Positions 1 through 10,930 of a stretch of DNA of 64,000 bases are shown one piece after another. Every line of letters starts with the position of its first letter. The stretch's first letter is position 1. The translations under genes were made by a program, and so were the position numbers. The stretch comes from Telopea speciosissima (Eukaryota; Streptophyta; Magnoliopsida; Proteales; Proteaceae), in NCBI RefSeq assembly GCF_018873765.1, contig NC_057925.1:7079568-7143567 (forward strand), in the 5' to 3' direction. The notes under the pieces were generated by a model that saw only the letters and a program-made list of their open reading frames with translations, made no database searches and was not told where the DNA came from.

Positions 1-243
1 ATTATTAAATAAAGACGAGTAGCTACTCTGGTCTTTTATGATGCAGGGACATTTCTAATCAGGGAAAGGGTCCCACTGGTATCAAGGTTTTAGTGCACGG
101 TATGGGAACGGGTATTAGTGACCCCAAAATCAATACGATATCGACTGTATTGATCACAAATGTACCTGAATTTCTTTTAAAAAATGAGTTTTGTGACCAT
201 TTTACCCTTTCTCATTAAAGTTTAGGAAAAGATTATGGTACAA

Positions 244-316
244 GGGGATGTAGCTCAGATGGTAGAGCGCTCGCTTAGCATGCGAGAGGTACGGGGATCG
301 ATACCCCGCATCTCCA
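244..316 (+). tRNA. tRNA-Ala (anticodon AGC)
   Basis: A full 73-base cloverleaf can be folded by eye. The acceptor stem GGGGATG pairs with CATCTCC (one G-T pair) and A is the discriminator base. The D arm is GCTC/GAGC. The anticodon stem CTCGC/GCGAG encloses loop TTAGCAT with anticodon AGC. The T arm is CGGGG/CCCCG with loop ATCGATA. There is no intron and no encoded CCA. The internal B box (GGGATCGATAC) is near consensus. A T-rich stretch from about 326 could end pol III transcription. It looks functional and decodes GCU/GCC alanine codons in the cytosol. Confidence 0.96.
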
Positions 317-1068
317 TTAATTGATTTTTTCCGGCGCCTCTCTTTTTGGTTCAGAAAGGTTTGCAGCTTTGAGAGGAACCTACGGCTTAAGAGACCCATT
401 GCTTTCTCTTTCCATTGATTTTTTTGTCCCTTTTTGGTAAGCCTTTCCATTGATCTCCATTGACACTTTTTTTTTAAGCACTAGGTTTGCAGGTTCAATA
501 GTAGCCAAAAGAAGAATGGCTATCCTCTCAAGTCTCACCTTCCATTGCAGCTTTAACAGGAGCCATGGCTTAGGGAAGCATGGCTTTCCCTTTCTCTCAC
601 CTTCCATTGATCCATTAAATTTTGCATCCAATGAGTTCATCAATTTTCTGCTCTGCATTGGAACAAAACGTCTTTCTTTTCCCCCCTTTTTAATCTCTTA
701 TTTAGGGAAAGGGGAATATAAAGAAAAAACAGAGAAGGACAAGATTCACAAGAGTAAAAGCTGCAAACAGTGGTTCAACAAGCTGTCCTTTTTCAAGTTT
801 CAACTCCAAAAACTCTCTCAATACTATTCAAGATTGAAAGCTCTCTTTTTCATCTACAAACTCTCTCAATCCTGTTCAAGAACAGATTAAACAGAAAGGA
901 AACTGGAGAGGAAAAAAAAAGTAGCTGAGACTAAACAGGAGTTAATTTTAAATTAATACGCCGACACCCAACCAAATCACATCCAAAGGAGGAAAAAAAA
1001 TGGAAAACTACAAAGATGAGATGCGTGGAATGAGTGGTGACTGGTGAGGCGGTTGATCATTCAGTCAA
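317..1068. other. intergenic stretch between tRNA-Ala and the bHLH gene
   Basis: No gene is supported here. Open frames exist on both strands around 450-890, but their translations show no domain and follow T-rich or repeated CCTTCCATTG-type DNA. The part next to 1069 should hold the 3' UTR of the bHLH gene. Confidence 0.5.
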
Positions 1069-1910
1069 TCAGTCCAGCTGGTCATATGTTCTCTTCAGAG
1101 AAGAAGATGACTTCCTTAATCTGTGAAGCTTGGAAGCTAGTTGCTGTAATCTAGCTTTAAACAGAGCAGGGGATTTATCCAACCCATCACAAACCTGAAA
1201 TCAAAACAAGAAAATAAAACCAACCCAGTTCAGTAAATCAAAAATTGAGTAATGGGTACCAAACACATTAATAGAAAGAGATTTGAAGCAATGCAGACCT
1301 TGCACTCAGTGTGATGTAGTATCTTGCTTCCATCACGGCAATGGGTAGAGCGAATAAGTTGAAGGTGATGAGCTTCAAGTTCATCTAATATGGCAGAAAG
1401 TGGGAGAACCTGTGACGTTCCCTTAGGATTCGTATCGGCTAGTGACACGTTGACTCGGTCCCCTCTGATCCGAATCGACACACTTGACGGCGGCTCCGGC
1501 GAGACTCGGATGTCATATTCCGACGAGTCAGAAGAAGCAGAGTGGCGGTCCACCAGCGGTACCGGCGATGGTGACCCCCTAGAGGAAGCAGAGGAAGGGG
1601 AGTCTTTCCTATTCTGGAGCGATCGGAGGCGAGCGACAGCCAAAGGGATGTACTTGATGATCTCTTCGAGGATTGCTGACTGTTCTTTGCGGACAGTTTT
1701 GGCGTGTGGGAGAAGAGCGTGGAGGGAGAGGAAGAGCTCTCGCATCGATTTACGCCGCTCCCGCTCGGCCAACTTGTGACGCTCTCGAGCGTCGACGCAG
1801 CCTCTGGCGGTGGTTGCGTCGCCTGATTTGCCGTCTGAGACTGATTCCACTCCGTCACATTCTTTCCAATCGAATGCCATGATCGCTTCTTTTTTTTCGG
1901 AGAGTTCCAA
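1069..1910 (-). CDS. bHLH transcription factor, two exons
   Basis: The gene is complement(join(1069..1194,1299..1910)), 245 residues. The intron runs 1195-1298 with donor AAG|GTCTGC and acceptor TTTCAG|GTTTG, phase 0. Exon 2 adds 41 codons ending in ...SLKRTYDQLD. The basic helix-loop-helix domain spans about residues 40-100. It begins ARERHKLAERERRKSM, which has the His-Glu-Arg pattern of E-box DNA contact, and continues into helix 1 (LFLSLHALLP), a short loop and helix 2 (ILEEIIKYIPLAVARLRSLQ). A Ser/Pro-rich linker and a conserved-looking C-terminal region (RIRGDRVNVSLAD) follow. The short loop and size recall the plant bHLH36/118/162-like group, but that placement is my inference. The start is Met at 1910; Met at 1880 (MAFDWKEC) is an alternative. 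Acts in the nucleus as a dimer. Confidence 0.85.
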
Positions 1911-2004
1911 CTTGTTTCTTCCGGGTACTGAGCAGAGAGGGGAAGAGGTATCTCTGTTTCTTCTTTACAGTTTCCCTCTCGTGTTGTCATTTATAGTACA
2001 GAAA

Positions 2005-2007
<3 letters not shown>

Positions 2008-2044
<37 letters not shown>
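2008..2044. repeat. (CT)n microsatellite upstream of the bHLH gene
   Basis: About 18 CT units on the plus strand, read as GA on the gene's strand, lie roughly 100 bp upstream of the bHLH start codon. GA/CT tracts are common in plant 5' leaders and core promoters. Whether this one is transcribed cannot be told. Confidence 0.9.
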
Positions 2045-2048
<4 letters not shown>

Positions 2049-2399
2049 AGGTGGACGGAGGATGGAATCCACCCAAGGTGTATGGTTTAAGCCATAGACC
2101 CAATGTGAAAGCTTCTATTAGGGAACCCCTTAATTACCAAACAAAAAAGCCAAAAATGTGGCACAATTAATTACGTGTCATTGTTGGCTCAATATCCTAC
2201 ATGGGTTTTAAGACATGTGGCAAATTTTTACCTATCTGATAGTTATGATCTCTTCTATAGTAGTCACATGTCATGTTTGATGATCTAATTTAACCATATG
2301 GTTCATGGGAATTTTTCCTTTAATGTTAGATCCTTTTTTTTTTGCTAAATATGTAAGCGGAAAAGAAAGAGAAACCCTGGTTACACTAAGCCTCCTCCT

Positions 2400-2660
2400 C
2401 CCCCCCCCCCCCTCAATCTAAGGGTGTTAATCGGTTTGGAATCAATTATTCACTTTGGTTTTGGTTTCGATTCGGTTCCAGAGAGTGTTGTGTGATCCAA
2501 AATCGAACTGCGAATCAAATCGATTCTAAAATTCGATACTCAAACCAAACTTGCTCAGTTTCGGTTCTTATTCGGTTCTGAAATTCGGTTCAATTAGATT
2601 CTTACATGGTTTGGTGTCGGTTCCTCTACTCAGTCCATATACTATAATAAATATAGTATT
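2400..2660. repeat. remnant of a CGGTTTGGTT-type hAT-like element
   Basis: A C-run (about 2398-2413) is followed by TAAGGGTGTTAATCGG and then degenerate CGGTTT/GGTTTCGATTCGG repeats to about 2640. The left end resembles the hAT-like termini mapped at 5666 and 11319. No matching right end or target duplication was found, so this is probably a truncated copy. Confidence 0.4.
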
Positions 2661-2829
2661 ATAAAGGATTAGATACACGTACCCCCGAAAGTGCACCCAA
2701 TATTCCTCATGCCCCCCTAAGGTTCTAACAATTTCGCACGCACCCCCTGAAAATTCCACGTACCACCCCTACTTTTCAACTTAAAGCCATTTAAGTCCAT
2801 ACCGTTAATTTCAGACGTTAAATAATAAA

Positions 2830-3215
2830 TTTGGACCATTCAAAGTCCTCCATTGCACATGTTTATACAATCGTACCACCATAAATAATTTTCTCACAAC
2901 TTATCATATATTAGAGTTGCTCATATATTACCTCTAATTTATTCATTTTTTATTTTATCTTTTTTATTTTAACCAGTCATCCTTCTCAACATTTTCCGTT
3001 TCAACTACAGTAAATATGTTTACATCTTGTTTCTTTATTGCCCAACATTCAGCTTCATACATCATTATCGGTTGTACAACTATTTTTCTTTTGAGTTTTA
3101 AATGAATATGTTGATCACATAACATTTTGAACACATCCCTCCACTTCATCTACCTTATTTTAATTTTTTGTACAATATCATCCTCAAACTCTCTTTTTTA
3201 TTTTAACCAGTCATC
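2830..3215 (-). mobile_element. RTE-type LINE fragment, region after the RT domain
   Basis: On the minus strand the translation contains VVQPIMMYEAECWAIKKQ, the conserved block after the reverse transcriptase domain in plant RTE LINEs. It matches in type the larger RTE copy at 35151-38931. A further stretch around 2900 reads like the following block with frame breaks. Both ends are lost. A 35-bp sequence rich in T and containing AACCAGTCATCCTTCTCA is directly repeated at about 2956 and 3190. Confidence 0.7.
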
Positions 3216-3401
3216 CTTCTCACTGTCCGAGTGAAGTTAAGTCGTCATTTTCGCCTCCCTATGAGAGGAACTGGACAACTGTACCGGACAGGAACCGACC
3301 AAGATAAAAATTCTTTAACATAGAACATCTTTCTTATTAATATTTTTTTCTTTTTCTCAGCATCCAAACATAGCCTTAGGGTACAACTTTCATAGTAAAT
3401 T

Positions 3402-3831
3402 GGGAAAATTACATGACTAGTTACTTTTGGATTTTCATTTACAAAATTGTCCACCCTATGTTTGAGTTAACAGAAATAGACAAAAACAAGTTTAGTTTTA
3501 TAAAACTAGACAAAACAGTGACTCTCCTTCATCCTTTGTCTTCCTTGACAGTTCCCCTCTGAAAAAATCTCTTTTATTTTCCTCTATTACTTGGGGTAGA
3601 AGAGAATGGCAGTGGTGGAGATAGGGGTGGAGTTGTAGGGAACAAAGGATGCTTGGGCGAGAAGGCAATGGCAGGGGTAAAAATGTCTAAAATAGTAAGT
3701 GTGGGAGGAAAAGACTATTTTGTCCAGTTTTATAAACCTTAACTTGTTTTTATCTATTTTTATTAATTCAAACATAGGATGAATAATTTTGTAAATAAAA
3801 ATCTAAAAATAGCTAATCATGTAATTTTCCC
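3402..3831. mobile_element. non-autonomous Mutator-like element, copy 1
   Basis: The terminal inverted repeats start GGGAAAATTACATGA and share about 100 bp of imperfect inverted homology, including CCACCCTATGTTTGAGTTAA. The flanks TAGTAAATT and AATTAAATT match at 7 of 9 bases, fitting a decayed 9-bp duplication. The inside has no coding sequence. A relative in opposite orientation lies at 46592-47010. Confidence 0.8.
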
Positions 3832-4511
3832 AATTAAATTCGAGTATGAGATTTGGCATAATCTAAATGATTTGAAAGATATCTCTATACAGTCAAAGTT
3901 GATGGTACAGTAAAGAAAATTTTTACTCTTCTTGTTGTAGAAAAACTCTTTTTATATTCCCAAGCAAAAAGATCTCGAGATGCTGATAGTTTATATGTAG
4001 TGTACGGCGTTAGATATGAATCTGAAAGTTTTGCAGGTTTGCAGGTTTTTTGTTTTTTTTTGCTTATTGGGTAAGATTGCAGGTTTCTCATATAGTAAAG
4101 GGTGTACATCATCCCCCTCCCCTCTAAGTATCTATAATATCAAACCCCTCCTCTAAGTTTTGAATAATCTCTTATTTTTGAAAAAATTCTATCAACCGTA
4201 CCCGGCTAAGAGTGATAAAATAACAGTTCAAAAGACAATATTACCCTCACTTCTTTCTTCTTCTTAGTGTGCCTGATTCCAACACAAAAACGATTGATTC
4301 CAGAATCAATGGAGATTGACCTCCAATCGGTAATGGTCTTGTCGAAAACTAACAGTAGTAAAAAAAAATGGCAACCACCACCGCCTCTGGTACCTTAAAA
4401 AGGCAACAATGAAAAATTTATTCTCAAATGCCTTAAAAGCAACATTGTACAGAGTGAAAACGGCAGATACTTCTTCCTGTAAACATAATCTCCGTGAGAT
4501 GTAGATTAAGG

Positions 4512-4530
4512 GAGAGAGAGAGAGAGAGAG
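4512..4530. repeat. (GA)n microsatellite
   Basis: About nine GA units inside the Mutator-like element at 4100-5544. Confidence 0.85.
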
Positions 4531-4935
4531 AAAGAGAGCCTCTCTTATCCAAAGCAAAGGGGTTTTGAGGTTCGGAGCTAATTTAAGGATTCAGAGATTC
4601 GTGTCACGCCAATCGATCTCAGCTGATAAAAACAATTAAAGAGAAGTACGATGTACCTACAGAAAAACAAAGATTGAATCAACTTACCTAGGAAGAGGAT
4701 CGGCGGAAAGTAGTAGAGGGGTTTCGCAAAGGGATTTCGGCGGTGGTGCTAGCGGTGGAAGAGGATCGGAGGCGGCAGTGGTAGCGATGATGTTGGTGCT
4801 GGCAGAAGAAGAAGAAGAATAAACGTATAGAGGAAGAAGAGGAACCACAAAAGGGAAAGTAGGGAAGGGCAAAATTGGAATAGAATTATACTAAGGGTAT
4901 TTTGGGGTTTTAGAAATTTTGTACATGCCCACTTC

Positions 4936-5394
4936 TGGGGGTGCAAGTTTCGCCCTGACGGCCCGAACCTGCCCTGAGCCCGAACAAGGCCTGGGTTGAG
5001 ATACCTTGCCCCTGAGGGTGGGTTAAAGTCAAGAATTTCTGACCCGGAGTCAGGGTCGGGCCGGATCAGGGTTGAGGCCTCGGTTGAGCCCGACCCTGTC
5101 TTCTATTTTTTGTTTTTGTTCTTGTTCTTTCTTCTTTCTTCTTCTTTTTCTTCTTCTTCCCTGGCAAACCCATGCATCTTCCTTTCCCAGCCTAACCAGC
5201 CCATTCATCTCCCTTTCCCAGCTTGGCCAGCCCATACATCTCCTTTTCTCAGCTTGGCCAGCCCATGCATCTCCATTCCCCCCTCCCCCATGGCTAGGGC
5301 CAATCAGGGTCAACCCAGTCCGACCCTAAGGGCGGGTCAGGGTTGGGCTGGGGTTTTAATAGGCCCGGCCCAACCCGACCCTGTTGCAGCCCTA
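4936..5394. mobile_element. hAT-like non-autonomous element nested in a Mutator-like element
   Basis: A perfect 8-bp duplication CCCACTTC flanks it at 4928-4935 and 5395-5402. The ends are TGGGGGTGCAA and, on the other strand, TAGGGCTGCAA, which is hAT style. The inside has GGGTCGGG/CCCGACCC arrays near both ends and four imperfect copies of a unit containing CCCAGCTTGGCCAGCCCAT around 5165-5295. There is no transposase. Confidence 0.88.
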
Positions 5395-5665
5395 CCCACT
5401 TCATCACTTAATGACGTTTTTTAACAGTTAAGGCATGATTGATAGAATCTTGGGAAAGTAGGGGAGGGTATTATCATTATTCAAAACTTGGGGGTAGGGT
5501 TTGATATTATGGATACTTAGAGGGGAGGGGGATGATATTTACCCTATAGTAAAAGGAATCCAAGTCATTTACGTGTGTATTGAAAAAACAGTTTTAAGAA
5601 CACTGTCCCCAAAACTGTTTTGCAAAAAATCTCACCAAACGGGGGATTATATGCTCGGTGTCTTT

Positions 5666-6234
5666 TAGGGGTGTCAACGGGCCGGTTCGGGCTTTTCGGT
5701 TTCGGTGTGACTTTTATAGAAATCGAAACCAAACCATTAAGAAATATTCGGTTTCGGTGCGATTTGGTTTCGTGTCGGTTTCGGTTTATGATAACGGGTT
5801 GATATCGGTTTGGATTCGGTTTGGTACCTGTTTTATATAACTAGTAAGGTCCGGTTAGTGCTAATTTTTCTTCTCTTTCTCTTTTAAGTACATAAAATAT
5901 TTCAAATACAATGCATCTTTGTATCCTATGTCCTATGGCCTATGGATACAATTGGTTGGGTAATCACTAACAAAGGATATGAGATAAAGTGAGAAACTAT
6001 CACAACACATTTAGGGAGCAATGGGGCATTAGGCATTTACTGATTTACTCATTTATAGGGTTAGGTCCGTTCGATTTGGGTTCGGGCCTAACGGTTCAGA
6101 CTACCGGTGCACCGTCGGGCTAGCCCAAACCAAACCAAACCGTTTGCCTTTCTGGATCCACAAACCAAACCGAACCATTAAGAGTTCGGTCCGGTGTGGT
6201 CCGGGCTGGTTCGGGTTGGGTATTGACACCCCTA
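5666..6234. mobile_element. hAT-like non-autonomous element with CGGTTTCGG arrays
   Basis: A perfect 8-bp duplication GTGTCTTT lies at 5658-5665 and 6235-6242. The termini are TAGGGGTGTCAAC and, inverted, TAGGGGTGTCAATA. The two ends are filled with degenerate copies of (C)GGTTTCGGTT and its complement CCAAACCGAA. The centre (5850-6050) is plain AT-rich DNA. No coding capacity. Confidence 0.9.
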
Positions 6235-6264
6235 GTGTCTTTCATGTCTTCCTTATAAGTTATA

Positions 6265-6266
<2 letters not shown>

Positions 6267-6315
<49 letters not shown>

Positions 6316-6500
6316 GTTCTCTCCCGGTATAGTTCATCCGGTTTCTCTCATAGGGGACAAAAATGACAACCTTACCCCCTGTCCGAACACACTGCCCCTT
6401 GGGGTCCACCCCCCTCTTATTAGAGGCACTAGGGAACTGTACCGGGCAGAGAACCTGAGAGGATATTTTTGCTTCTCTCTCTCTCTCTCTCTCTCTCTCT
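6267..6500. mobile_element. foldback MITE within a (CT)n microsatellite
   Basis: A CT tract at 6267-6313 and another at 6474-6500 bracket about 155 bp whose ends are inverted repeats (CTCTCAGGTTCTC...GAACCTGAGAG, with CCCGGTA/TACCGGG inside). The body matches the family at 12353 and 24508 in layout. The flanking CT tracts look like one interrupted microsatellite, so exact borders are unclear. Confidence 0.6.
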
Positions 6501-6507
6501 TGGGAAA

Positions 6508-6960
6508 CTAACGGTGTCAAAGTTCAATTAGAACCGGTTGGATTGAACGAAATCAAATGGTTTAGTTTGGATTGAATCGAATCGAATATTTTTTGGTCTA
6601 CTTTTGGGTTGGGATTTTAATGCATTAGACTAACAGTAGATATCAAAACCAAACCAAATCGATTGAATGCACAGATCGAAACCGAAAAGCATATTGAATT
6701 TAATACAAATTTGAAACCGGATTAATAATAATAAGAATTCGGGGAAAAAAAATACAGAAATTTTCTATTGATTTCCTTATGTATACATATAGAACCAAAA
6801 CAGCACCGGATCGATCCGATAGTAACTTGATTACAAACCGTTGATAAGAATCAAATCTAAACAAAAACTTCGTTTATGGTTTGTTTTCAGATTGGCCCGA
6901 TAACATATTGTAATCGATTCAACTCAACCAAAATCAAACCAAATCAATCGTTTTTATTAT
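6508..6960. repeat. degenerate AACCAAACCGA-type repeat tract
   Basis: The tract begins TAACGGTGTCAAAG, similar to other hAT-like left ends here. It continues with scattered AACCAAAC and GGATTGAA motifs and ends in an ATT microsatellite near 6955-6975. I could not find a right terminus or duplication. Confidence 0.4.
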
Positions 6961-7136
6961 TATTATTATTTTTTTTTTAACAAATCTCATTGAGGGCCCG
7001 TAGACTACTAGGGGCTTGCATCCCAACTCAAGGAAGGGCAAATAAAGGTTGGGGTGTGAATGGTTAAGGAGAGAATAATAGGATGTTGAAGACGAATCGA
7101 ACAAGCGATCTCTCCTTGGATTTAGGTCAAGGCTCT

Positions 7137-7284
7137 AAAGGTGTCAAATGGTACGATATCCGGTATTTGGTACGGTATCAAAACCAAACAACCCATACCG
7201 ATATCGTACTGTAAAGTATCAATTTGATAAATAGTTTTATTTGGTATGTATATGATATAGTATAAGGTATTTGTTATACGATTA

Positions 7285-7354
<70 letters not shown>

Positions 7355-7596
7355 ATACATATATACTTATATATATTATTTATTATATATAAATTAGTAT
7401 ATATGTATAAGTATATATTATGACAATATGATACAATACCAGTATTTGGTACAATATCTGTATTTACCATCAGTATCAACCTCCATATCGATACCATATT
7501 GTATCGAGTACGATACAATTTTTTCATACTATTACCATATCGAATTATATTCGATACGGTATGGATAATTCGATAAACGGTTTGGATACCAAATTT
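7137..7596. mobile_element. hAT-like non-autonomous element with TATCGATA-type arrays and a long (TA)n
   Basis: The ends are AAAGGTGTCAAATGG and, inverted, AAATTTGGTATCC. The flanks AAGGCTCT (7129-7136) and AGGGCTCT (7597-7604) match at 7 of 8 bases. The inside is made of GGTATCGATACCGTA-like motifs around a TA repeat at about 7288-7351. Borders are less certain than for the other elements. Confidence 0.55.
7288..7351. repeat. (TA)n microsatellite
   Basis: About 32 uninterrupted TA units in the middle of the hAT-like element at 7137-7596. Confidence 0.95.
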
Positions 7597-8377
7597 AGGG
7601 CTCTACTGTACTAGCAGCCACCACCCTGCCAAGACCCTGCCAAGAGGCCCTTTCCAAACCGACCAATTGACAAAAACGCACGAGGCAACATGCATGAATT
7701 ACAACTGGACATATTAACGAGGGTATTTTGGTCAATATATATCATGAGCAATTATTGATTTCTTTAATTTGACTTTGACCAACTACCCAGGCCGCAGTTT
7801 TGAACAAAGTTCAGACTTCAGGTTTCAGAAAGACTGATTTGAACCACGTTGAAAGAGATTTTCTCTCTTTTAAAATTTTCTTTTGCAGTGCATTGGGACA
7901 CGGTTGGCTAATCGAAACCGTTGGATAAAAAAAAATTGAAAAGTGTAACTTTATCGTTGGGCACAGGAATTTTCTATTTCAAAGCTATTTTTTTGTACAG
8001 TTCATCTAATTGTATCTTTTGTCCTATTACCCTGAAAGTTGGGAGTTAAGACTTAATCAAGACACGTTGATAACTGATACGTGATTAGGGCATCAAATCA
8101 TTCTAATCCTTTTTTTAAAGGTAAAGCACAAATAAAGGATCAAATTTAATACTAATCAAAAAGCTGAAGGTTTGTGGTTGTCAAAAAGTACTGAAGTTAT
8201 GTTAATAAATCAAGGATTTTTTTTTTGGGGTAAATTAATAAATCAAGGATCAAATGTTATGATAAGTTGAAAGCTTTTTGTGTTAGTCAAAAAGTATTAA
8301 AGTGGTATGTTAATAATGAAGGATCAAATTTAATACTAATCTTTCTTCAAAAAAGAAAAAATTTAATACTAATCAAC

Positions 8378-8715
8378 TATTATCAACGCATATCGTATTG
8401 ATATCGATATGATGCCATACACGATATATCACGTCATAATACAATCCCGCGACATGGTGTAATCTGATCATCATATGTAGCAATCCGATCGCAATCTAGA
8501 TTTTTTGTCTATCATTCTTTTCTTCCTCTTTGTGCAACTGAATTCATTTTCAATATCAAATCATTATTGATTCGATACGAGATTGACCCATATCGTATCG
8601 ATAATGATATGATACAATACACGATATATATTGCTACGATGATCAAGCTATATTGCAAATTGCGAAATATCGCAATTCACACCATATCGTGATATTGCAT
8701 ATCGTGATCATCATA
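8378..8715. repeat. CGATATC-type repeat tract, unbounded
   Basis: Dense ATATCGTATTGATATCGATATG-like words occur, with a direct repeat of about 40 bp (around 8390 and 8590). It resembles the interiors of the hAT-like elements at 24781, 28378 and 45512. I found no termini or target duplication. The DNA from 7605 to 8377 and 8716 to 9090 is AT-rich with no gene visible. Confidence 0.4.
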
Positions 8716-9029
8716 GCGCATGTGGTATGTTGCCCTTGTGTTTAGACACAGGGGTAGGCGAAATGACTATCCCGTCATCAGTAAATTCCGCCTTTTCATG
8801 GGGGCGCAACAATCATTTCGCTTGCCATTGTGTCTGCGCATAGGGGTAACGCACCACACGCGCCTAGGTAGCATTCTTTCTCCCATGTATTATTCATACT
8901 TTTTGTACTAATCATTATATTATGTGAATAGGGTTTCTAAAAGCATGTTTAGAAAATACTAATCAAATGGTTTTTTTTGGTGAAATTATTCCTATGGTTA
9001 ATAGTAATAAAAAAAACTTTTTTTTTTTT

Positions 9030-9625
9030 AATCTGATGTAACATTTTTGGATCATTTTGTCGGTGTGGTGAGTTATCATGGGATGCGGCTATAATCCTTA
9101 TCTTATCTCTCTATGGTATAGTTATCTGGGTAACAATATGAGAGTGGCAGACTTAGGAGATACGGATTGGTTGGTTAGCACTTTATCAAGTTGTGCAACA
9201 TAATTACGGCTGTTATCCTTTACATGCCCCCGCAAGCGAAGCGGTCGGGTACAGATGGTGAGCTTGTCTCGTAGAAGCCAAAACCGTGGAGTGGGGAGTC
9301 CTTTAGTCATCAAATTAGCAAGTTGATCAGAACTGGGCACAAACCGGATGCATAGACGATTGCCTGCAACCTGCTTGTGAACAAAGTGATAGTCGATCTC
9401 AATGTGCTTGGTGCGAACATGGAAGAGGGGGTTAGCAACCAAGCATGTAGCACCAATGTTGTCATAGTAGAGAAATAGCGGCGGGGTAGTCATACCAAGA
9501 TCAAGAAACAATTGGCGAAGCCATAGGAGTTCAGCGGATGCATTTGCAATGCCCTTGTATTCTGCCTCAGAGGAGGATCGGGCGACAGTGGGTTGCTTTG
9601 TGGCTGTTGATCCACTACTAAAAGC
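9030..9625 (-). mobile_element. Copia retrotransposon remnant: RNase H end and start of 3' LTR
   Basis: The minus strand encodes the C-terminal Copia RNase H region. It runs from KQPTVARSSSEAEYKGIANA through YYDNIGATCLVANPLFHVRTKHI to FVPSSDQLANLMTKGLP. The polypurine tract follows (GCGGGGGCA, just before 9224), so the 3' LTR should begin TGTAAAGGATAACA at 9224 and run leftward; its left end was not found. The copy is cut off near 9625 within the RNase H region. Confidence 0.85.
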
Positions 9626-10440
9626 ATCTATTGCAGAATCTTTTGAAACAAAGAATTAATAGAATGCACTTCACTCTGCAAGCCCATGATAAGTACAACA
9701 AGCTCAAGATGGCTAAAGCCCAATAAGCATTTGGGCTGAAATTGAAAGCAGCTAAGTACAGGTATGCTCAGGCCCATATCTGGTTGGGCCGGGCCGGAAC
9801 AAGCCTGGGCTGCATCCCTAACCTTTGTATATGTATAGATGTATGCAAGAAAAAGGCCAATAGATGAAGTATCATATTTTACATTTGATATACATCATTG
9901 ATTTCTCATATTAAATTATTAAGCCAATTTGCAATTTTTCTTTCTCATGAATTTTTTTTATTATTTTCTCTCACATGTTTTGAAAATATAAGTCGTATAA
10001 ATGATACCTTTTTCAAGATATCCATTGGTACCCTCTCTCATTAAACATATAATTGTTTACATAAACTAATTTTTTTCTATTTTTTTATATAAAAAATTAC
10101 ATAAAACGACAAAAACATAGAAAAACACTGCCTGCTTAATCTTGGGAGGGTGGGCATGGGTTGAGTCCAGGGGGACACAAGGTTGGGACTGCTTTTCTCC
10201 ATACAAAAAAAAAATTACAAATAAAGTCTATAATTGTACCAACCTAATCAGCTCCTTGTATTTAAATACGTTGTCATCTTAGTAGTGGATCAACATTTGC
10301 CAACAAGCCATTGATTGTCGAAAAGATATTGTTTGCTCAATTATAGACACACTAATTTTTAGATATTCTTTTCTCTTTTGTGTGTGTGTGTGTGTGGGTA
10401 GGGGAGAGTAACACTAATTTTAAGGGAGTTAAGAAAAATA
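9626..10440. other. AT-rich intergenic DNA with an orphan hAT-like end
   Basis: No gene is visible. Sequence around 9780-9817 (GGGCCGGGCC...TGCATCCCTA) looks like the right end of a TAGGGATGCA-type hAT-like element, without a recognisable left end. A short TG repeat lies at 10380-10396. Confidence 0.4.
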
Positions 10441-10449
10441 ACTCTGTCT

Positions 10450-10585
10450 AGGAGTGTCGCTTACGCCAGTACTCCCATGAGTGCATCTCTCTCCTCCCCA
10501 TATGAAAAGACACTTGTATCCCCTTGTTTAGAGGATGAGAAAGATGGACACATGGGAGTGCTGACATAAGCCACACTCTCGAATA
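10450..10585. mobile_element. foldback MITE
   Basis: Imperfect inverted repeats of about 35 bp (GAGTGTCGCTTACGCCAGTA left; complement of GCTGACATAAGCCACACTCT right) enclose a short centre. A related half-copy with GTACGCCAGCAACTCC lies near 20285-20330. No clear target duplication. Confidence 0.55.
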
Positions 10586-10614
10586 GAAAGCGACTTTCTA
10601 ATTATGCATTTTAT

Positions 10615-10930
10615 CTAAACCTTGCAGTGGGTATGGGGAGGGGAAGAGTTCAAAGTAGAGATGGGGCGGGGAGTTGCAAGGGGAGGGCAGGGTCTGGGTT
10701 GAAGGAGGGGGAGGGAGATACAGAGGTTTGCAATGAGTGGGGTGGGGTGGGGGAGCCAGAGTGGGAGAGGGAGAGGGAGGGTAGGCATATTCGGGTGCAA
10801 CACCGGAGTGTTAGAAAAACAACGCCAAGAAATGGGGATTTTGCAGAAGAAAACGAAAATAAAGAGAATAACAAACACACGCACACACACAACACCAAGG
10901 ATTTTACGTTGTTCACCCCCAAGTAGATAG
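10615..10930. other. G/A-rich strand-asymmetric tract
   Basis: The plus strand is almost wholly purine with many GGGG runs up to about 10790, then AC-rich. Open frames here on both strands are a by-product of the composition and show no domain. The following 10890-11100 reads like a decayed LTR-type sequence and holds no gene. Confidence 0.45.

Larger units (their letters stand above)
4100..5544. mobile_element. Mutator-like non-autonomous element carrying a nested hAT-like element
   Basis: The inverted repeats are about 70 bp (left GGGTGTACATCATCCCCC, right end reading GGGTAAATATCATCCCCC on the other strand). A perfect 9-bp target duplication TATAGTAAA lies at 4091-4099 and 5545-5553. The interior outside the nested element (4200-4900) has no recognised gene. 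It holds a GA microsatellite and a purine-rich stretch, and it may be captured host DNA. Confidence 0.88.

Noticed and set aside
450-890. 146-codon open frame on the plus strand
   Set aside because: No domain, no splice or neighbour support, and it arises from T-rich repeated DNA. Not reported as a gene.
1390-2097. Open frames on the plus strand and a second minus-strand frame over the bHLH gene
   Set aside because: They overlap the well supported bHLH exon in other frames and have no domain of their own.
10615-10930. Overlapping open frames of 65-99 codons
   Set aside because: They follow the strong purine/pyrimidine strand bias. Translations are low-complexity on both strands.
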